Positions 8,058 to 17,604 of a DNA stretch of 64,000 nucleotides are shown here, one piece after another. The DNA lies in the NCBI RefSeq assembly GCF_001921205.1, contig NZ_MSIE01000049.1, positions 29,839-93,838 on the forward strand, written 5' to 3'. Origin of the DNA: Actinophytocola xanthii. Lineage in GTDB: Bacteria; Actinomycetota; Actinomycetes; Mycobacteriales; Pseudonocardiaceae. Each line of letters starts with the position of its first letter. Position 1 is the stretch's first letter. Below the pieces are notes generated by a model. The model was given only the letters and a program-made list of their open reading frames with translations. It made no database searches and was not told the DNA's origin. The position numbers and the translations under genes are program-made.

Positions 8058-10817
8058 ATGACGGGCAGGCACGGGACAGGCCAGCTGCGTTTCGAGGTAC
8101 TCGGTCCCCTGCAGGTCCTCCGCGACGGTACTCCCGTGGAGTTCGGTCGTCCGCAGCAGCGGGTCGTGCTCGCCGCGCTCCTCCTGAACGCCAACCGCCC
8201 ACTCGGCAGGGACCGGTTCGTGCATGCGGTCTGGGGTCCGGCGGTCCCCGAGTACGCGGTCAACCTGCTCCAGAAGCACGTCTCCGGGCTGCGCCGCCTG
8301 TTGGCGCCGCCCGGTGCCGACCTCGCCAGGTACGACAGGGTGACGTGGACCGACGCCGGATACGTGTGCGCCGTGCGGCCGGGCGAACTGGACCTGGACG
8401 ACTTCGACCGGGAGGTCGAGCGTGCCGCGGGCGCACGGGCCCGCGGCGACTCGCGAACAGCGTCCCGGGCGTTGCGTGACGCGCTGGCACTGTGGCGTGG
8501 GCCGTTGTGCGCGGGGCTCACCGCTCCGTTCCTGGACGCGTACCGGGACCAGCTCGCCGAGCGGCACGTCGGTGTGCTGGAGGATCGGATCGAGCTCGAG
8601 CTGACCTTCGGCGACCGCGCGGACCTGGTGCCCGAACTGCGGGCGCTGGTCGCCGAACACCCCCTGCGGGAGCGGCTGCACGAGTTGCTCATGCTGGCCC
8701 TCTACCGGTCGCAGCGCCAGGCCGAGGCGCTGGCCGCCTACCACGACCTGCGCCGGCACCTCCTGGAGGAACTGGGCATCGAGCCCACCGACCGGCTGCA
8801 GCGGCTCCAACGGCGGTTGTTGTCCGCCGACCCCGCGCTCATTCCCGCCGCCGCGGCCGAACGGCCCGCCATGCCGGAGCCCGACGGCCGGCCCCGCATG
8901 GCGGCCCCGGCCGTACCCGCCCAGCTGCCGCACCGGATCCGGCACTTCGTCGGTCGCCGGGACGAGCTGGCCCGGCTGCGCGACCTCACCCGCGGCGACC
9001 GGCGGGCCTCGCTCGTCACGATCACTGGCACGGCCGGGGTCGGCAAGACGACCCTTGCCCTGCATCAGGCCCACCAGGTGCGCGGCCAGTTTCCCGACGG
9101 ACAGCTCTACGTGAACCTGCGCGGCTTCGACGGTAGCGGGACCCAAGTTGAGGCGGGCGACGCGCTCATGGGGTTCCTCGACGCGCTGGGGGTGCCGTCC
9201 CACCAGGTGCCGACACAGCTGGACCTGCGGGCCGCGCTGTTCCGCAGCGTGCTGCACGACCGCCGGGTGTTGCTGGTGCTCGACAACGCCGCGACCGCCG
9301 AACAGGTGCGACCGCTGGTGCCCGCGTCCGACGGGTGTCTGGTGATCGTCACAAGCCGCAACTCGCTCATCGGGCTGGTGGCCGTCGACGGGGCCGAAAG
9401 GGTGCACCTCGACCTGTTCGACGCGACGGAGGCACGCCAGCTGCTGACCACCCGCCTCGGCGCCGACCGGTTGACCGCCGAGCCGGACGCCGTCGAGGAG
9501 ATGCTCATCTCGTGCGCCGGCCTTCCCCTGGCGCTCGGCATCGTCGCCGCGCGGGCGGCCTGCCACGCAAGCTTCCCACTCGCGGTGCTCGCCGGGCAGC
9601 TGCCGGCGCACCAGGGTGAGCTCGACGCGTTCCGCGGCGACGACGAGTCCACCGACCTGCGTGCCGTCATCTCCTGGTCCTACCGGGTACTGGCACCCGA
9701 CCCGGCCCGGCTGTTCCGCCTCATGGGCGTCCACCCGGGACCGAGCATCACGGTCGCCGCGGCGGCGAGCCTGCTGGGCGAGAGCCTTTCCAGTGCCGCC
9801 GCGGCGTTGACCGCGCTTGCCACAGCCAACCTGGTCGACGAGCGCAGTCCCGGCCGCTACGGCTTCCACGACCTCCTGCGCGCGTTCGCCAGCGACGAGG
9901 CACAGGTTGCGGAGTCCGAAGCAGACCGACGGTCGGCGCTGCATCGAGTGCTGTTCCACTACGTGCGAACCGCCCAGTGCGCCGACCTGCTCATCAACCC
10001 GAGCCGTGAGCCGCTGGTTCCGGTGCCGCCGGTACCGGGTGCCGTTGCGGTGGACCACGAGGACGAGACGTCAGCGCTCACCTGGTTCAGCGCCGAGCTG
10101 CCGGTACTACTGGCCATTGTCGACCTGCCACGACGAGTCCGGTCCGATCCGGACACCAGCCTCCTGCTCTGGGGGCTCGAGACGTTCCTGGATCGTCGGG
10201 GTTACTGGCACGAACGCCAGTATGACGACGGATATGCCGGCTACCAACAGGTTCTGGCGTACGTCGGTCAGTCGGGTGACCGAGGCGGAGAGGCGCGCAC
10301 CCACATCCACCTGGCCTGGGTGTTGGAGCGGCAGGGCAAGCACCGGCCCGCGCTGGCGCACGCCCAGCAGGCCCTGGCGCTGTTCACCGCGATGGACAAC
10401 AAGATCGGCCTCGCGGAGTCGCTCAACGCGGTCGGCTGGTGCCACATCCAGCTTGGAGAGCCCGAGCCAGCCGTCGACCACTGCATGCGGGCGTTGCGCC
10501 TGCACCGGGTGACCGGCCACCGCGACGGCGAAGCGCACACGCTGGACAGTCTGGGCTACGCATACCAAAGGCTCGGCCAGCACGACAAGGCGGTGCTGTA
10601 CTACGGCCGCGCCGTGGATCTCTGGCGAGAGCTGGATGTCCCGTGTTACGAGGCGGACACACTGACCCGCATCGGAGACGCGCACCACGCCCGCGGGAGC
10701 CTCGGCTCAGCACAGGACGCGTGGCGCCAGGCCCTGTTGTTGTTCGAGCGGTTCGGTCACCCGGCCGCCGCCGAGATCAAGTCAAAAATGGACGCTGAGA
10801 CGAGTGGAGGTACGTAG
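8058..10817 (+). CDS. SARP activator with NB-ARC and TPR domains (AfsR-like)
   Basis: 919 residues. A winged-helix DNA-binding domain of the SARP type (residues 8-100) and a bacterial transcriptional activation domain (105-255) are followed by an NB-ARC/STAND ATPase with P-loop GTAGVGKTT (Lys330) and VLLVLDNA (Walker B), then a TPR-like C-terminus (about 740-919). The architecture matches AfsR-type pathway activators of actinomycete secondary metabolism. ATG 8058 is chosen because of its RBS; the upstream open frame is non-coding. The stop codon abuts the next ATG (TAGATG), so activator and small downstream peptide gene are coupled. It likely activates the peptide/B12-radical SAM genes (inference). 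Confidence 0.92.
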   Translation: MTGRHGTGQLRFEVLGPLQVLRDGTPVEFGRPQQRVVLAALLLNANRPLGRDRFVHAVWGPAVPEYAVNLLQKHVSGLRRLLAPPGADLARYDRVTWTDAGYVCAVRPGELDLDDFDREVERAAGARARGDSRTASRALRDALALWRGPLCAGLTAPFLDAYRDQLAERHVGVLEDRIELELTFGDRADLVPELRALVAEHPLRERLHELLMLALYRSQRQAEALAAYHDLRRHLLEELGIEPTDRLQRLQRRLLSADPALIPAAAAERPAMPEPDGRPRMAAPAVPAQLPHRIRHFVGRRDELARLRDLTRGDRRASLVTITGTAGVGKTTLALHQAHQVRGQFPDGQLYVNLRGFDGSGTQVEAGDALMGFLDALGVPSHQVPTQLDLRAALFRSVLHDRRVLLVLDNAATAEQVRPLVPASDGCLVIVTSRNSLIGLVAVDGAERVHLDLFDATEARQLLTTRLGADRLTAEPDAVEEMLISCAGLPLALGIVAARAACHASFPLAVLAGQLPAHQGELDAFRGDDESTDLRAVISWSYRVLAPDPARLFRLMGVHPGPSITVAAAASLLGESLSSAAAALTALATANLVDERSPGRYGFHDLLRAFASDEAQVAESEADRRSALHRVLFHYVRTAQCADLLINPSREPLVPVPPVPGAVAVDHEDETSALTWFSAELPVLLAIVDLPRRVRSDPDTSLLLWGLETFLDRRGYWHERQYDDGYAGYQQVLAYVGQSGDRGGEARTHIHLAWVLERQGKHRPALAHAQQALALFTAMDNKIGLAESLNAVGWCHIQLGEPEPAVDHCMRALRLHRVTGHRDGEAHTLDSLGYAYQRLGQHDKAVLYYGRAVDLWRELDVPCYEADTLTRIGDAHHARGSLGSAQDAWRQALLLFERFGHPAAAEIKSKMDAETSGGT

Positions 10818-11147
10818 ATGCCCGAGGTGCGGATAACGCAGAAGGACATCGACAGTCTCGGCAGGAAGCTCGACCAGCTGGCACCGGAGCTCACCGAGCG
10901 CGAGCAGGCACTGCTGGCGTTCGTGTTCAGCGTCGCGGCCGACGTGATCCAGCGCTCCAGGAGCGGCCCTGTTCTCTCTGCCGCGGCGAAGCAGGACCAG
11001 CCGGTCGTGGTGACCTCGGAGACGACGGCATCCTCGGTCCACGAGCAGTTCGCCAGTGCCTTCACCCCGGCGAGGTCGATGGCGAAACCGGTGCTCGGCA
11101 GAATCGGTCCCGGCAGCATCGGACCGGCCCCGACCCCCCAGGACTGA
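10818..11147 (+). CDS. Candidate RiPP precursor peptide, Cys-free
   Basis: 109 residues, unlike any enzyme family I recognise. Residues 1-45 are an acidic amphipathic leader-like region with LTEREQALLAFVF. The middle is Ser/Thr/Ala-rich. The C-terminus contains HEQFASAFTPARS and then a Gly/Pro/Ile-rich tail (GRIGPGSIGPAP). There is no cysteine. It begins on the base after the SARP stop with RBS GGAGG (10806-10810) and ends 14 bp before a B12-binding radical SAM gene of the type that matures ribosomal peptides, the usual place for its substrate. The call rests on size, composition and position. The alternative is a small regulatory or partner protein. Confidence 0.68.
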   Translation: MPEVRITQKDIDSLGRKLDQLAPELTEREQALLAFVFSVAADVIQRSRSGPVLSAAAKQDQPVVVTSETTASSVHEQFASAFTPARSMAKPVLGRIGPGSIGPAPTPQD

Positions 11148-11161
11148 TCGGACCGCTGGCT

Positions 11162-13012
11162 ATGCTCTCCACGCCCGAACAGCGTCACGACTGTCCCGTC
11201 GTGCTGGTTTCGATGCCGTTCATGGAAGTCTACCGCCCGTCGATCCAACTAGGACTGCTCAAGGCGATCGGGGTGACCAGCGGGTTCCCCGTCCACACAC
11301 TGCACGCCAACCTGGACTTCGCGGCCCGCATCGGGGTGGAGCACTACCGGTTGCTGACCGAGCAACGCGGACAGCAGCTCGGTGACTGGTTGTTCTCGCT
11401 CGCCGCCTTCGGTGACCTGGCGCCCGATCCCGGTTCGTACTGGGTGGACGGCTTCGCCCGTAGGCTGGCGACGACCGGCCGCCCCCAAGCCGAACTGCGG
11501 GAGTGGCTGCTGCGGATCAGGAACGTCGAGGTACCCGCCTACCTCGACTCCCTGCTGGACCCGGTGCTCCGACACAAGCCGAGGCTCGTCGGGTTCACCT
11601 CGACCTTTCAGCAGAACGCGGCGTCGTTCGCACTGGCCCGGCGGATCAAGAGCCGGTACCCGGAGATCACCATGGTTTTCGGCGGCGCGAACTTCGACGG
11701 CGAAATGGGGGTGGAACACGTTCGCGCGGTCGACGTCGTCGACGTCGCGGTCATCGGGGAAGGGGACGTGGCCTTTCCGATGCTGTTGGACGCCGTGGCC
11801 GCCGGAGCCGATCCCGGTTCGGTGCCCGGCACCGCGAGCCGAGCCGACGACGGCGTCCGCCGCACAGCGCCACGCCCGTTGTCGCACAAGCTCGACGAGC
11901 TGCCGGTGCCGGACTACGACGAGTACTTCGAGCGGGCCGAGCGGCTCGACCTGCTGGACCGGACCGACCGCCCGGAGATCTGGCTCCCGTTCGAGTCGGC
12001 GCGCGGTTGTTGGTGGGGCGAGAAACACCATTGCACGTTCTGTGGCCTGAACGGAACGTCGATGCGGTTCCGCTCCAAGTCCGCCCAGCGCGTGTTCGAC
12101 GAGCTCGCGCACCAGGCCCGGCGGTACGGAGGGTTTCGTTTCGCCGCCGTGGACAACATTCTCGACCTCGCCTATCTGCGGACATTGATCCCCATGCTTC
12201 TCGGCACGGACTACGAGCTCTTCTACGAGGTCAAGGCCAACCTCACGCGTGCCCAGGTCCGGTTGCTGGCGCAGGGCGGGGTGCGCCGGCTGCAGCCGGG
12301 ACTGGAGTCGCTGAGCTCGCACGTGCTCCAGCTCATGCGCAAGGGGGTGACGGCAGGACAGAACGTCAACCTGCTCCGGTGGGCCCGCTACTACGGCATC
12401 CACGTCCAGTGGAACCTGCTGTGGGGCTTTCCCGGGGAGACCGAGCAGGACTACGCGGAGCAGGCGGCCGTGCTGCCGCACCTGGTTCACCTGCAACCGC
12501 CGGAAGGCGCGACCCGAGTCTGGTTGGAGCGGTTCAGCCCGCTGTTCACCGAGCCGGACCTGATGGCCGTGCGGTCCCGGGCACCCGAGGCCACCTACCG
12601 AGCGGTCTACCCGAAGGACGTCGACCTGGACCGGGTCGCCTACTTCTTCGAGTACACCCAGGCCGACCAGCTACCCGACCGGGTCTACGACCAGCTGGCC
12701 CATGCGGCGGCCCAGTGGATGGAAGCGGAACCGGCCAACCTCACGTACCGGTCGGCTCCCGGCCTGCTCCAGATCGAGGACACCAGACCGGGCCGCGCGG
12801 GCGTGTACCGTTTCGAGGACACGATCGCCGACATTTACGTTGCCTGCAGCGAACGGCCCCTGTCCGCGCGAGCGGTGCGGGACAAGCTACGACTGACCAC
12901 CGAGGAGCCCACGATCCAGGCCGTCTTCGACGAGTTCGCCCAGCGCGGCCTGATGTTCCTCGACGGTCGCCGCGCTCTCGCGCTCGCCCTCCCCGCCGTC
13001 CCGGGCCGTTGA
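11162..13012 (+). CDS. B12-binding radical SAM enzyme, RiPP-maturation type
   Basis: 616 residues. An N-terminal cobalamin-binding-like region (about 130-220, with VFGGANFDG and VAVIGEGDVAFP) leads into a radical SAM domain with ESARGCWW and HHCTFCGLN (Cys283, Cys291, Cys294; CX7CX2C spacing), then the NLLWGFPGE segment and a winged-helix-like C-terminus. This resembles the ribosomal peptide maturation radical SAM protein 1 family. B12 radical SAM enzymes often methylate unactivated carbons, so C-methylation of the adjacent candidate precursor is a reasonable but unproven role. It is co-directional with the SARP and peptide genes. No strong RBS is seen before ATG 11162, which suggests coupling to the peptide gene. 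Confidence 0.87.
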   Translation: MLSTPEQRHDCPVVLVSMPFMEVYRPSIQLGLLKAIGVTSGFPVHTLHANLDFAARIGVEHYRLLTEQRGQQLGDWLFSLAAFGDLAPDPGSYWVDGFARRLATTGRPQAELREWLLRIRNVEVPAYLDSLLDPVLRHKPRLVGFTSTFQQNAASFALARRIKSRYPEITMVFGGANFDGEMGVEHVRAVDVVDVAVIGEGDVAFPMLLDAVAAGADPGSVPGTASRADDGVRRTAPRPLSHKLDELPVPDYDEYFERAERLDLLDRTDRPEIWLPFESARGCWWGEKHHCTFCGLNGTSMRFRSKSAQRVFDELAHQARRYGGFRFAAVDNILDLAYLRTLIPMLLGTDYELFYEVKANLTRAQVRLLAQGGVRRLQPGLESLSSHVLQLMRKGVTAGQNVNLLRWARYYGIHVQWNLLWGFPGETEQDYAEQAAVLPHLVHLQPPEGATRVWLERFSPLFTEPDLMAVRSRAPEATYRAVYPKDVDLDRVAYFFEYTQADQLPDRVYDQLAHAAAQWMEAEPANLTYRSAPGLLQIEDTRPGRAGVYRFEDTIADIYVACSERPLSARAVRDKLRLTTEEPTIQAVFDEFAQRGLMFLDGRRALALALPAVPGR

Positions 13013-13092
13013 CCCGACGGTCTGCCCTGTGTTGCGGGCGAAAAGTCAAGTACGGTCGGATGGGCACCGTCGGCGAACCGGGGGTAATCGGC

Positions 13093-13692
13093 TTGTCTGC
13101 GAAGATGGCGATCTGCGTTGTCGTAGCCGGTGTGCTGGCCGGATGCACGTCGGCTCCGTCGGAGGAGAGCACGGCACCGACCACCACGGCACCTATCACC
13201 ACATCGTCTCCCGCCGTGTCAGCACTGACACCACTGCCTTCCACGCCGCCGCCGATCGCCCGGCCGCTGGACGCGAGTCGGTACGCCACCGAGGGCACGG
13301 TGTGTGACCTCCTGACCGACGACCAGGCCGTCGAGCTCGGTCTGCGGGGCACCGCGAACCCGTACAACGCGAACGACGGGAGCATGCTGACCTGCAGCCG
13401 GAACGGCTTCGACACCGACCGGGACGTCGAGTACAACTTCTGGCCCGACTCCGACGTGTTCGCGGCGCAGTTCGGCGACCGGAGGCGGCAGGGCGGTGAC
13501 GACGCACACCTCGTGGACGTCGCGGGCCAGCCTGCCGTCGTGAACGGGAACGATCCCCAGCCGGCCTGTCTGGTGACCCTCGGGCTCGCGGAGCGCCAGG
13601 GTGTCGAGGTCCTGGCCAGTGACGGGAAGAACCGCGCGTGTGCGCTGGCGATGGCGGTGGCGGAGCGGATGGTGCGCAACACCACCGGGTAG
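13093..13692 (+). CDS. DUF3558-like lipoprotein
   Basis: About 199 residues. A short signal peptide ends in a lipobox (VVVAGVLAGC), followed by a low-complexity Ser/Thr/Pro linker and a globular domain with paired cysteines (TVCDLLTDD, LTCSRNG, PACLVTL, NRACALA). This layout fits the actinobacterial DUF3558 surface lipoproteins, whose function is unknown. Start TTG 13093 is preferred because a GGGGG tract lies eight bases upstream; ATG 13060 in the same frame is an alternative that lengthens the n-region. The gene stands alone between the RiPP locus and the HEAT protein. Confidence 0.75.
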   Translation: MSAKMAICVVVAGVLAGCTSAPSEESTAPTTTAPITTSSPAVSALTPLPSTPPPIARPLDASRYATEGTVCDLLTDDQAVELGLRGTANPYNANDGSMLTCSRNGFDTDRDVEYNFWPDSDVFAAQFGDRRRQGGDDAHLVDVAGQPAVVNGNDPQPACLVTLGLAERQGVEVLASDGKNRACALAMAVAERMVRNTTG

Positions 13693-13777
13693 GTCCCGAC
13701 AGCACGCGTGACGACGGAGACGACCGCGCTTTCGCCGTGCGGGGAGTACTGAACGCGATGCCGTAAGGTCTGCCGGC

Positions 13778-15961
13778 GTGCTGGAGACGCTGGATTCGGT
13801 GCCGTGGGCCGAACTCGACCTCGCGGGGGTATCCGAGGAGACGCTACCCGAGCTGTTGCGCACCATGGCCGGTCCGGACGACGAGGCCGCGGTCGCCGCG
13901 TTCCACGACGTGCGGTGGGAGGTCCTGCACCAGGGCACGGTCTATGCGGCAACCCCTGCCGTCGTGCCCTTTCTCGTCGAGGTGCTCGAGGTGGTGGGGC
14001 CGGTGTTGCGGGGTGCGGTCGTCGAGTTCCTCGGGGACCTGGCACACACCGTGGAGCTCGACCCGGACGAGGACCTCCGCGTCGAGGTGCGGGCCGCCGT
14101 CACCGCCGAGGTGGACCGGCTGCTGCCCATGCTCGCCGACGACGACCCGTGGTTGCGGTACGTCGCCGCCTACGCGGTGTCCGGGTGTCCGGACCGGGCA
14201 GCGGACGTCCTGGCCGTGCTGGGCCGGCGCTGGCAGGACGAGCCGGACCCGCGGGTGCGGGCAGGCCTCGTCATCGCCGCCGCGACCCTGGACCGGCGCA
14301 CCGACCTGGTCAAGGACGGCCTCGGCACGCGCCAACCGCCGGTGGTGCGGGCCGCGGCGGTGCTGGCCGCCGTCCGGACCGGGCGGCGGTGGCCGGGTGC
14401 CAAGGCGGTCGCGGCCGTCCGCGCCGCGTGGCGGGACGGCGACCCGTTCGCCGGCGCCGAGTGGGACGGCGATGGCCGGTGGCGCCCGCCGGACTGGTAC
14501 CCGGAGGCGATGGCCGACCTCCTCGACAGCCTCCCACCCACCGACCAGCCGCCGATTCTCGCGGCGTTGCTGCACTCCGCCGACCCCGTCGTGCGCGAGC
14601 GGGCGCTGTTCCACGCCGGCATGGCCATCGGCACCCGGCGGTCGTTGCGAAAGTCGTTGCCGCCACTGCTCGTTCCCGCGCTCGCCGACCCCGAACCGGC
14701 GGTCCGGCTCGCGGCCGCCGACGCCATCCGGCGGGCAGGCCGGGCGGTCGCGCCGCTGGCGGACACGTTGGCGGACCTGGCCGACCGCGACGACGAGGCC
14801 GCCGGGCAGGCGGTCGCCGCGCTGGTCGAGCTCGGCGACCCGCGGGCCGCTGACCTGGTGCCCCGCCACCTCCGCGGCGGGACCGCCGCCGGTGACATCG
14901 GTGTCGCACTGGCCAACGCGGGCGCGCCGGCGACGGACACCCTGCTCTCCGCCGTGCGCCACCGACTCGCCGCGTTGGCCGGCGGAGCCGAGCAGCGGTT
15001 CCGGGTGACCCACGAGTTCTACCGGGCGTTCCACATCTCCGAGATCACGGCTCTCCTGCGGCTCGTGCGGGCCTGGGGGCCGGCCGCCGCGGCCGCGGCG
15101 CCGGAGCTCATCGGCCTGATCCGGGCGGAGCAGGCGGTCCGTGATGCGACGGCGGCGCTCGCGGCGATGGGTCCGGCCGCCGCCGACGTGGTCCCCGAGC
15201 TGCCGACGTTCACCCCGGGGTTCCTCGAGCGGCGGGGGAACAACGAGGTCCGGCTGGCCGTGGCCCGGGCACGCTGGTGCCTGGGAGGCGAGGCCGGTCC
15301 CGCCGTCGACGAGGCGTGGCTGCACGTGGCCCGCGGCGGCTACGCCCCCGGCGGAATCGCGTTGCTGAAGGAGATCGGCGAGCCGGCGCACGTGCTGGCG
15401 CCCAGGATGCGGCGGGCCCGGGACCACTGGCTGGCGCAGGAGGAGATGGAGGACCGCGGCGAATGCGTCAGCGTCGCCCGCCTGCTGTGGGAGTGGACGG
15501 GCGACCCCGAGGAAGCCCGCCCCACGACACGCGTCATGCTGGCCGACATCGACCCGGACCTGATCCCCTACGACCAGTTCGAGGCCGCGATCCTCGCCGT
15601 CGAGCTCGGCGAACCGGATGCCGTGCCGACGCTGCTCGGCATGCTGGAACCGGACGACCGGTCGTTCCTCCAGGTGATGAGCGCGCACCGGGTGCTCTGG
15701 CGGCGGACCGGCAACCCCGAACCGTTCCTGAGCTACGTGCGCACCAGACTCGGCGCCGACCAGCCGCCCAACACCACGAGCTGGCCGCTGATCCTCGACC
15801 TGCTCGCCGAACTGGGCCCGGCCGCGGCTCCACTCCACCCGACGCTGCGCTCGTTCGCCATCCGCGACGAGCAGGTCACGGCCTACACCCACGGCGACAC
15901 CCCCGGCATCGCCGACGAACAGGTCCGCACCGCCATCCAGGCCGCGGCCGGCGGCTCCTGA
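13778..15961 (+). CDS. HEAT-repeat protein of unknown function
   Basis: 727 residues made almost wholly of Ala/Leu/Asp-rich helical repeats with recurring DPxVRxxA-type motifs (for example DDPWLRYVAAYA, ADPEPAVRLAAADA), as in HEAT-repeat scaffolds. No signal peptide, membrane segment or catalytic motif was seen. The start is GTG 13778. Proteins of this type with HDVRWEVLHQGTVYAATPAVVPFL near the N-terminus are common in actinomycetes but uncharacterised. A small hairpin follows the stop. No functional link to the neighbours is evident. Confidence 0.82.
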   Translation: MLETLDSVPWAELDLAGVSEETLPELLRTMAGPDDEAAVAAFHDVRWEVLHQGTVYAATPAVVPFLVEVLEVVGPVLRGAVVEFLGDLAHTVELDPDEDLRVEVRAAVTAEVDRLLPMLADDDPWLRYVAAYAVSGCPDRAADVLAVLGRRWQDEPDPRVRAGLVIAAATLDRRTDLVKDGLGTRQPPVVRAAAVLAAVRTGRRWPGAKAVAAVRAAWRDGDPFAGAEWDGDGRWRPPDWYPEAMADLLDSLPPTDQPPILAALLHSADPVVRERALFHAGMAIGTRRSLRKSLPPLLVPALADPEPAVRLAAADAIRRAGRAVAPLADTLADLADRDDEAAGQAVAALVELGDPRAADLVPRHLRGGTAAGDIGVALANAGAPATDTLLSAVRHRLAALAGGAEQRFRVTHEFYRAFHISEITALLRLVRAWGPAAAAAAPELIGLIRAEQAVRDATAALAAMGPAAADVVPELPTFTPGFLERRGNNEVRLAVARARWCLGGEAGPAVDEAWLHVARGGYAPGGIALLKEIGEPAHVLAPRMRRARDHWLAQEEMEDRGECVSVARLLWEWTGDPEEARPTTRVMLADIDPDLIPYDQFEAAILAVELGEPDAVPTLLGMLEPDDRSFLQVMSAHRVLWRRTGNPEPFLSYVRTRLGADQPPNTTSWPLILDLLAELGPAAAPLHPTLRSFAIRDEQVTAYTHGDTPGIADEQVRTAIQAAAGGS

Positions 15962-15990
15962 TCAACCTCCGCCAGAGCGGGAACACCCAC

Positions 15991-16008
15991 GGACTCGACA
16001 GCGAGTCC
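15991..16008 (+). terminator. Hairpin after the HEAT-repeat gene
   Basis: Perfect 7-bp stem GGACTCG / CGAGTCC with a 4-base loop, 30 bp after the stop. No T-tract, as is usual in high-GC actinomycetes. Confidence 0.4.
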
Positions 16009-16063
16009 GTCCTCAGTGGAACCAAGCGGATCGGCATGGTGACCGCCGGGGGCGGGCACGGCG

Positions 16064-17266
16064 ATGGCTGAGGGATCGTTCCGACGACTGCTGGCCGCCA
16101 CCGCCCTGTCCGACACCGCCCAGGGCGTGTTCACGATGGCGAGCGTGCTCACAGCCGCCGGCGCGGCGGGATCGGCCTGGCTGGTGGCGGCCGTGACCGC
16201 GGCGGCGACCCTGCCGTGGCTGGTGCTCGGTATCCCGATCGGCATGGTCGTCGACTCGGTGAGCCGGCGGTGGACCCTGGCCGCGGCGAGCCTCGGCCGC
16301 GCGGCGTTGATGCTGCTGCTCGGCTGGCTGCTGCTGGCCGGGAACGCACCGGCGTGGCTGCTGCTGGCGGCGGTGTTCCTGGTCGGAGCGCTCCAGGTGA
16401 TGCTGGAGACCTCGGCCGAGGCCGTGCTGCCGGGGATCGTCGAGCGAACCGGGCTCACCCGCGCGAACGGGCAGCTGGCGGTCGCGACCCGGGTGACGAA
16501 CCAGTTCGTCGGACCCGCGGCGGCCGGGGTGCTCTTCGGACTGTCCGCCGCGCTGCCCTACCTGATCTCGGCGGCGGCGTGCCTGGTCGCGGTGGTGCTG
16601 CAGGTCGCGGTCGTTCCCACCCGCACCGCGGCGCCCGGCGGGCCGGCGAGGTTCGGCGCCGGGATCCGCGCGATCGCCCGGGACCCGGTGCTGCGGACGC
16701 TGGTGACCGTGAGCGGGGTGACCACGCTCGCCAACGCCGCCTTCCTGACGGCGCTGGTTCCCTATGCCGTCGCGCCCGGGCCGTTGATGCTCAGCAGCGC
16801 CGCGTACGGCGTCACGGTCAGCGTCATCGGCGTCGGGGCGGCCGTCGGGTCGCTGCTCACCGCCCGGCTGGCGGCGCTCGTCGGGCGTGCTCGCGTGCTG
16901 TGGCTGTCCCGGGTGGGCTGGGCGCTGCTGTTCACCTCCCCACTGGTCACCGGCGGGTGGGTGTTCATGCTGCTCGCCGGGGCGGGCAGCATCCTGGGCG
17001 GCATGTGGGCGGTGATGGCCCTGACCGTCCGCCAGACGACCGTGCCGCGCGAGCTGCTCGGCCAGGTCGCCGGCGCCACCCGCAGCCTCACCTACGGCGC
17101 AACGCCGATCGGCGCGGCCCTGGGCGGAGCGCTGACCGCGGCGGGAGGCGCGTCCTCGGTGTTCCTGAGCGCGGCGGCGATCACGCTGCTGCTGATCGTC
17201 CCGCTGCGCCGGTCGCTGTCCGAGCGCAGGCTGCGGGCCGCGGAGGACCGGGTGAGCACCGGATGA
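16064..17266 (+). CDS. MFS transporter
   Basis: 400 residues with about 12 hydrophobic segments and the MFS A-motif-like GIPIGMVVDSVSRR between segments 2 and 3. It resembles actinobacterial MFS exporters of the enterobactin-exporter/DUF894-like type (two six-helix halves, with a weak repeat of the loop as LTARLAALVGRARV). The substrate cannot be read. Start ATG 16064. It lies 102 bp after the HEAT gene and is followed by the 525-bp regulatory gap before the hemicellulose genes, so it is probably not part of either unit. Confidence 0.85.
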   Translation: MAEGSFRRLLAATALSDTAQGVFTMASVLTAAGAAGSAWLVAAVTAAATLPWLVLGIPIGMVVDSVSRRWTLAAASLGRAALMLLLGWLLLAGNAPAWLLLAAVFLVGALQVMLETSAEAVLPGIVERTGLTRANGQLAVATRVTNQFVGPAAAGVLFGLSAALPYLISAAACLVAVVLQVAVVPTRTAAPGGPARFGAGIRAIARDPVLRTLVTVSGVTTLANAAFLTALVPYAVAPGPLMLSSAAYGVTVSVIGVGAAVGSLLTARLAALVGRARVLWLSRVGWALLFTSPLVTGGWVFMLLAGAGSILGGMWAVMALTVRQTTVPRELLGQVAGATRSLTYGATPIGAALGGALTAAGGASSVFLSAAAITLLLIVPLRRSLSERRLRAAEDRVSTG

Positions 17267-17548
17267 ACGGCAAACCCTGGCACCTCGACGCACCACAAGG
17301 GACGGTTCCCGAGCACATACGCTCCCCTGGTCGCGTTGCCCCGTCTCGGCCCGTGGCGCGTAATTTCGCCGGCAAAGCACTCGATCAATGCGTCCGGGAA
17401 ACGATCACGCCTCGCCATTCTCCCGACCAGGGACGCGGCAACTCCCTCTTGAAGGTTCGGAAACAATCTGGCAACCTGCAAGGAAGCGGCGATGTTGTCC
17501 GAAACTTCCGATGTCGTTTTGGTGCGTGCCCGTCGCGTAAGCGTGGAT

Positions 17549-17560
17549 GTTAACGCTAAC
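17549..17560. promoter_or_regulatory. LacI-type operator, GH62 upstream
   Basis: GTTAACGCTAAC, an imperfect palindrome with a central CG typical of LacI-family sites. The identical 12-mer occurs at 27641-27652 upstream of the GH43 gene, and variants lie at 27506-27517 and 35954-35965, each before a glycosidase gene. Confidence 0.7.
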
Positions 17561-17604
17561 ATTCACCTAACTGATTACCGCTGTCGCTTCGACAAGGAGC
17601 TGCG

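Noticed and set aside
16385..16394. GGAGCGCTCC resembling a CebR box
   Set aside because: Inside the MFS coding region and lacks the outer T/A pairs; likely chance in high-GC DNA.
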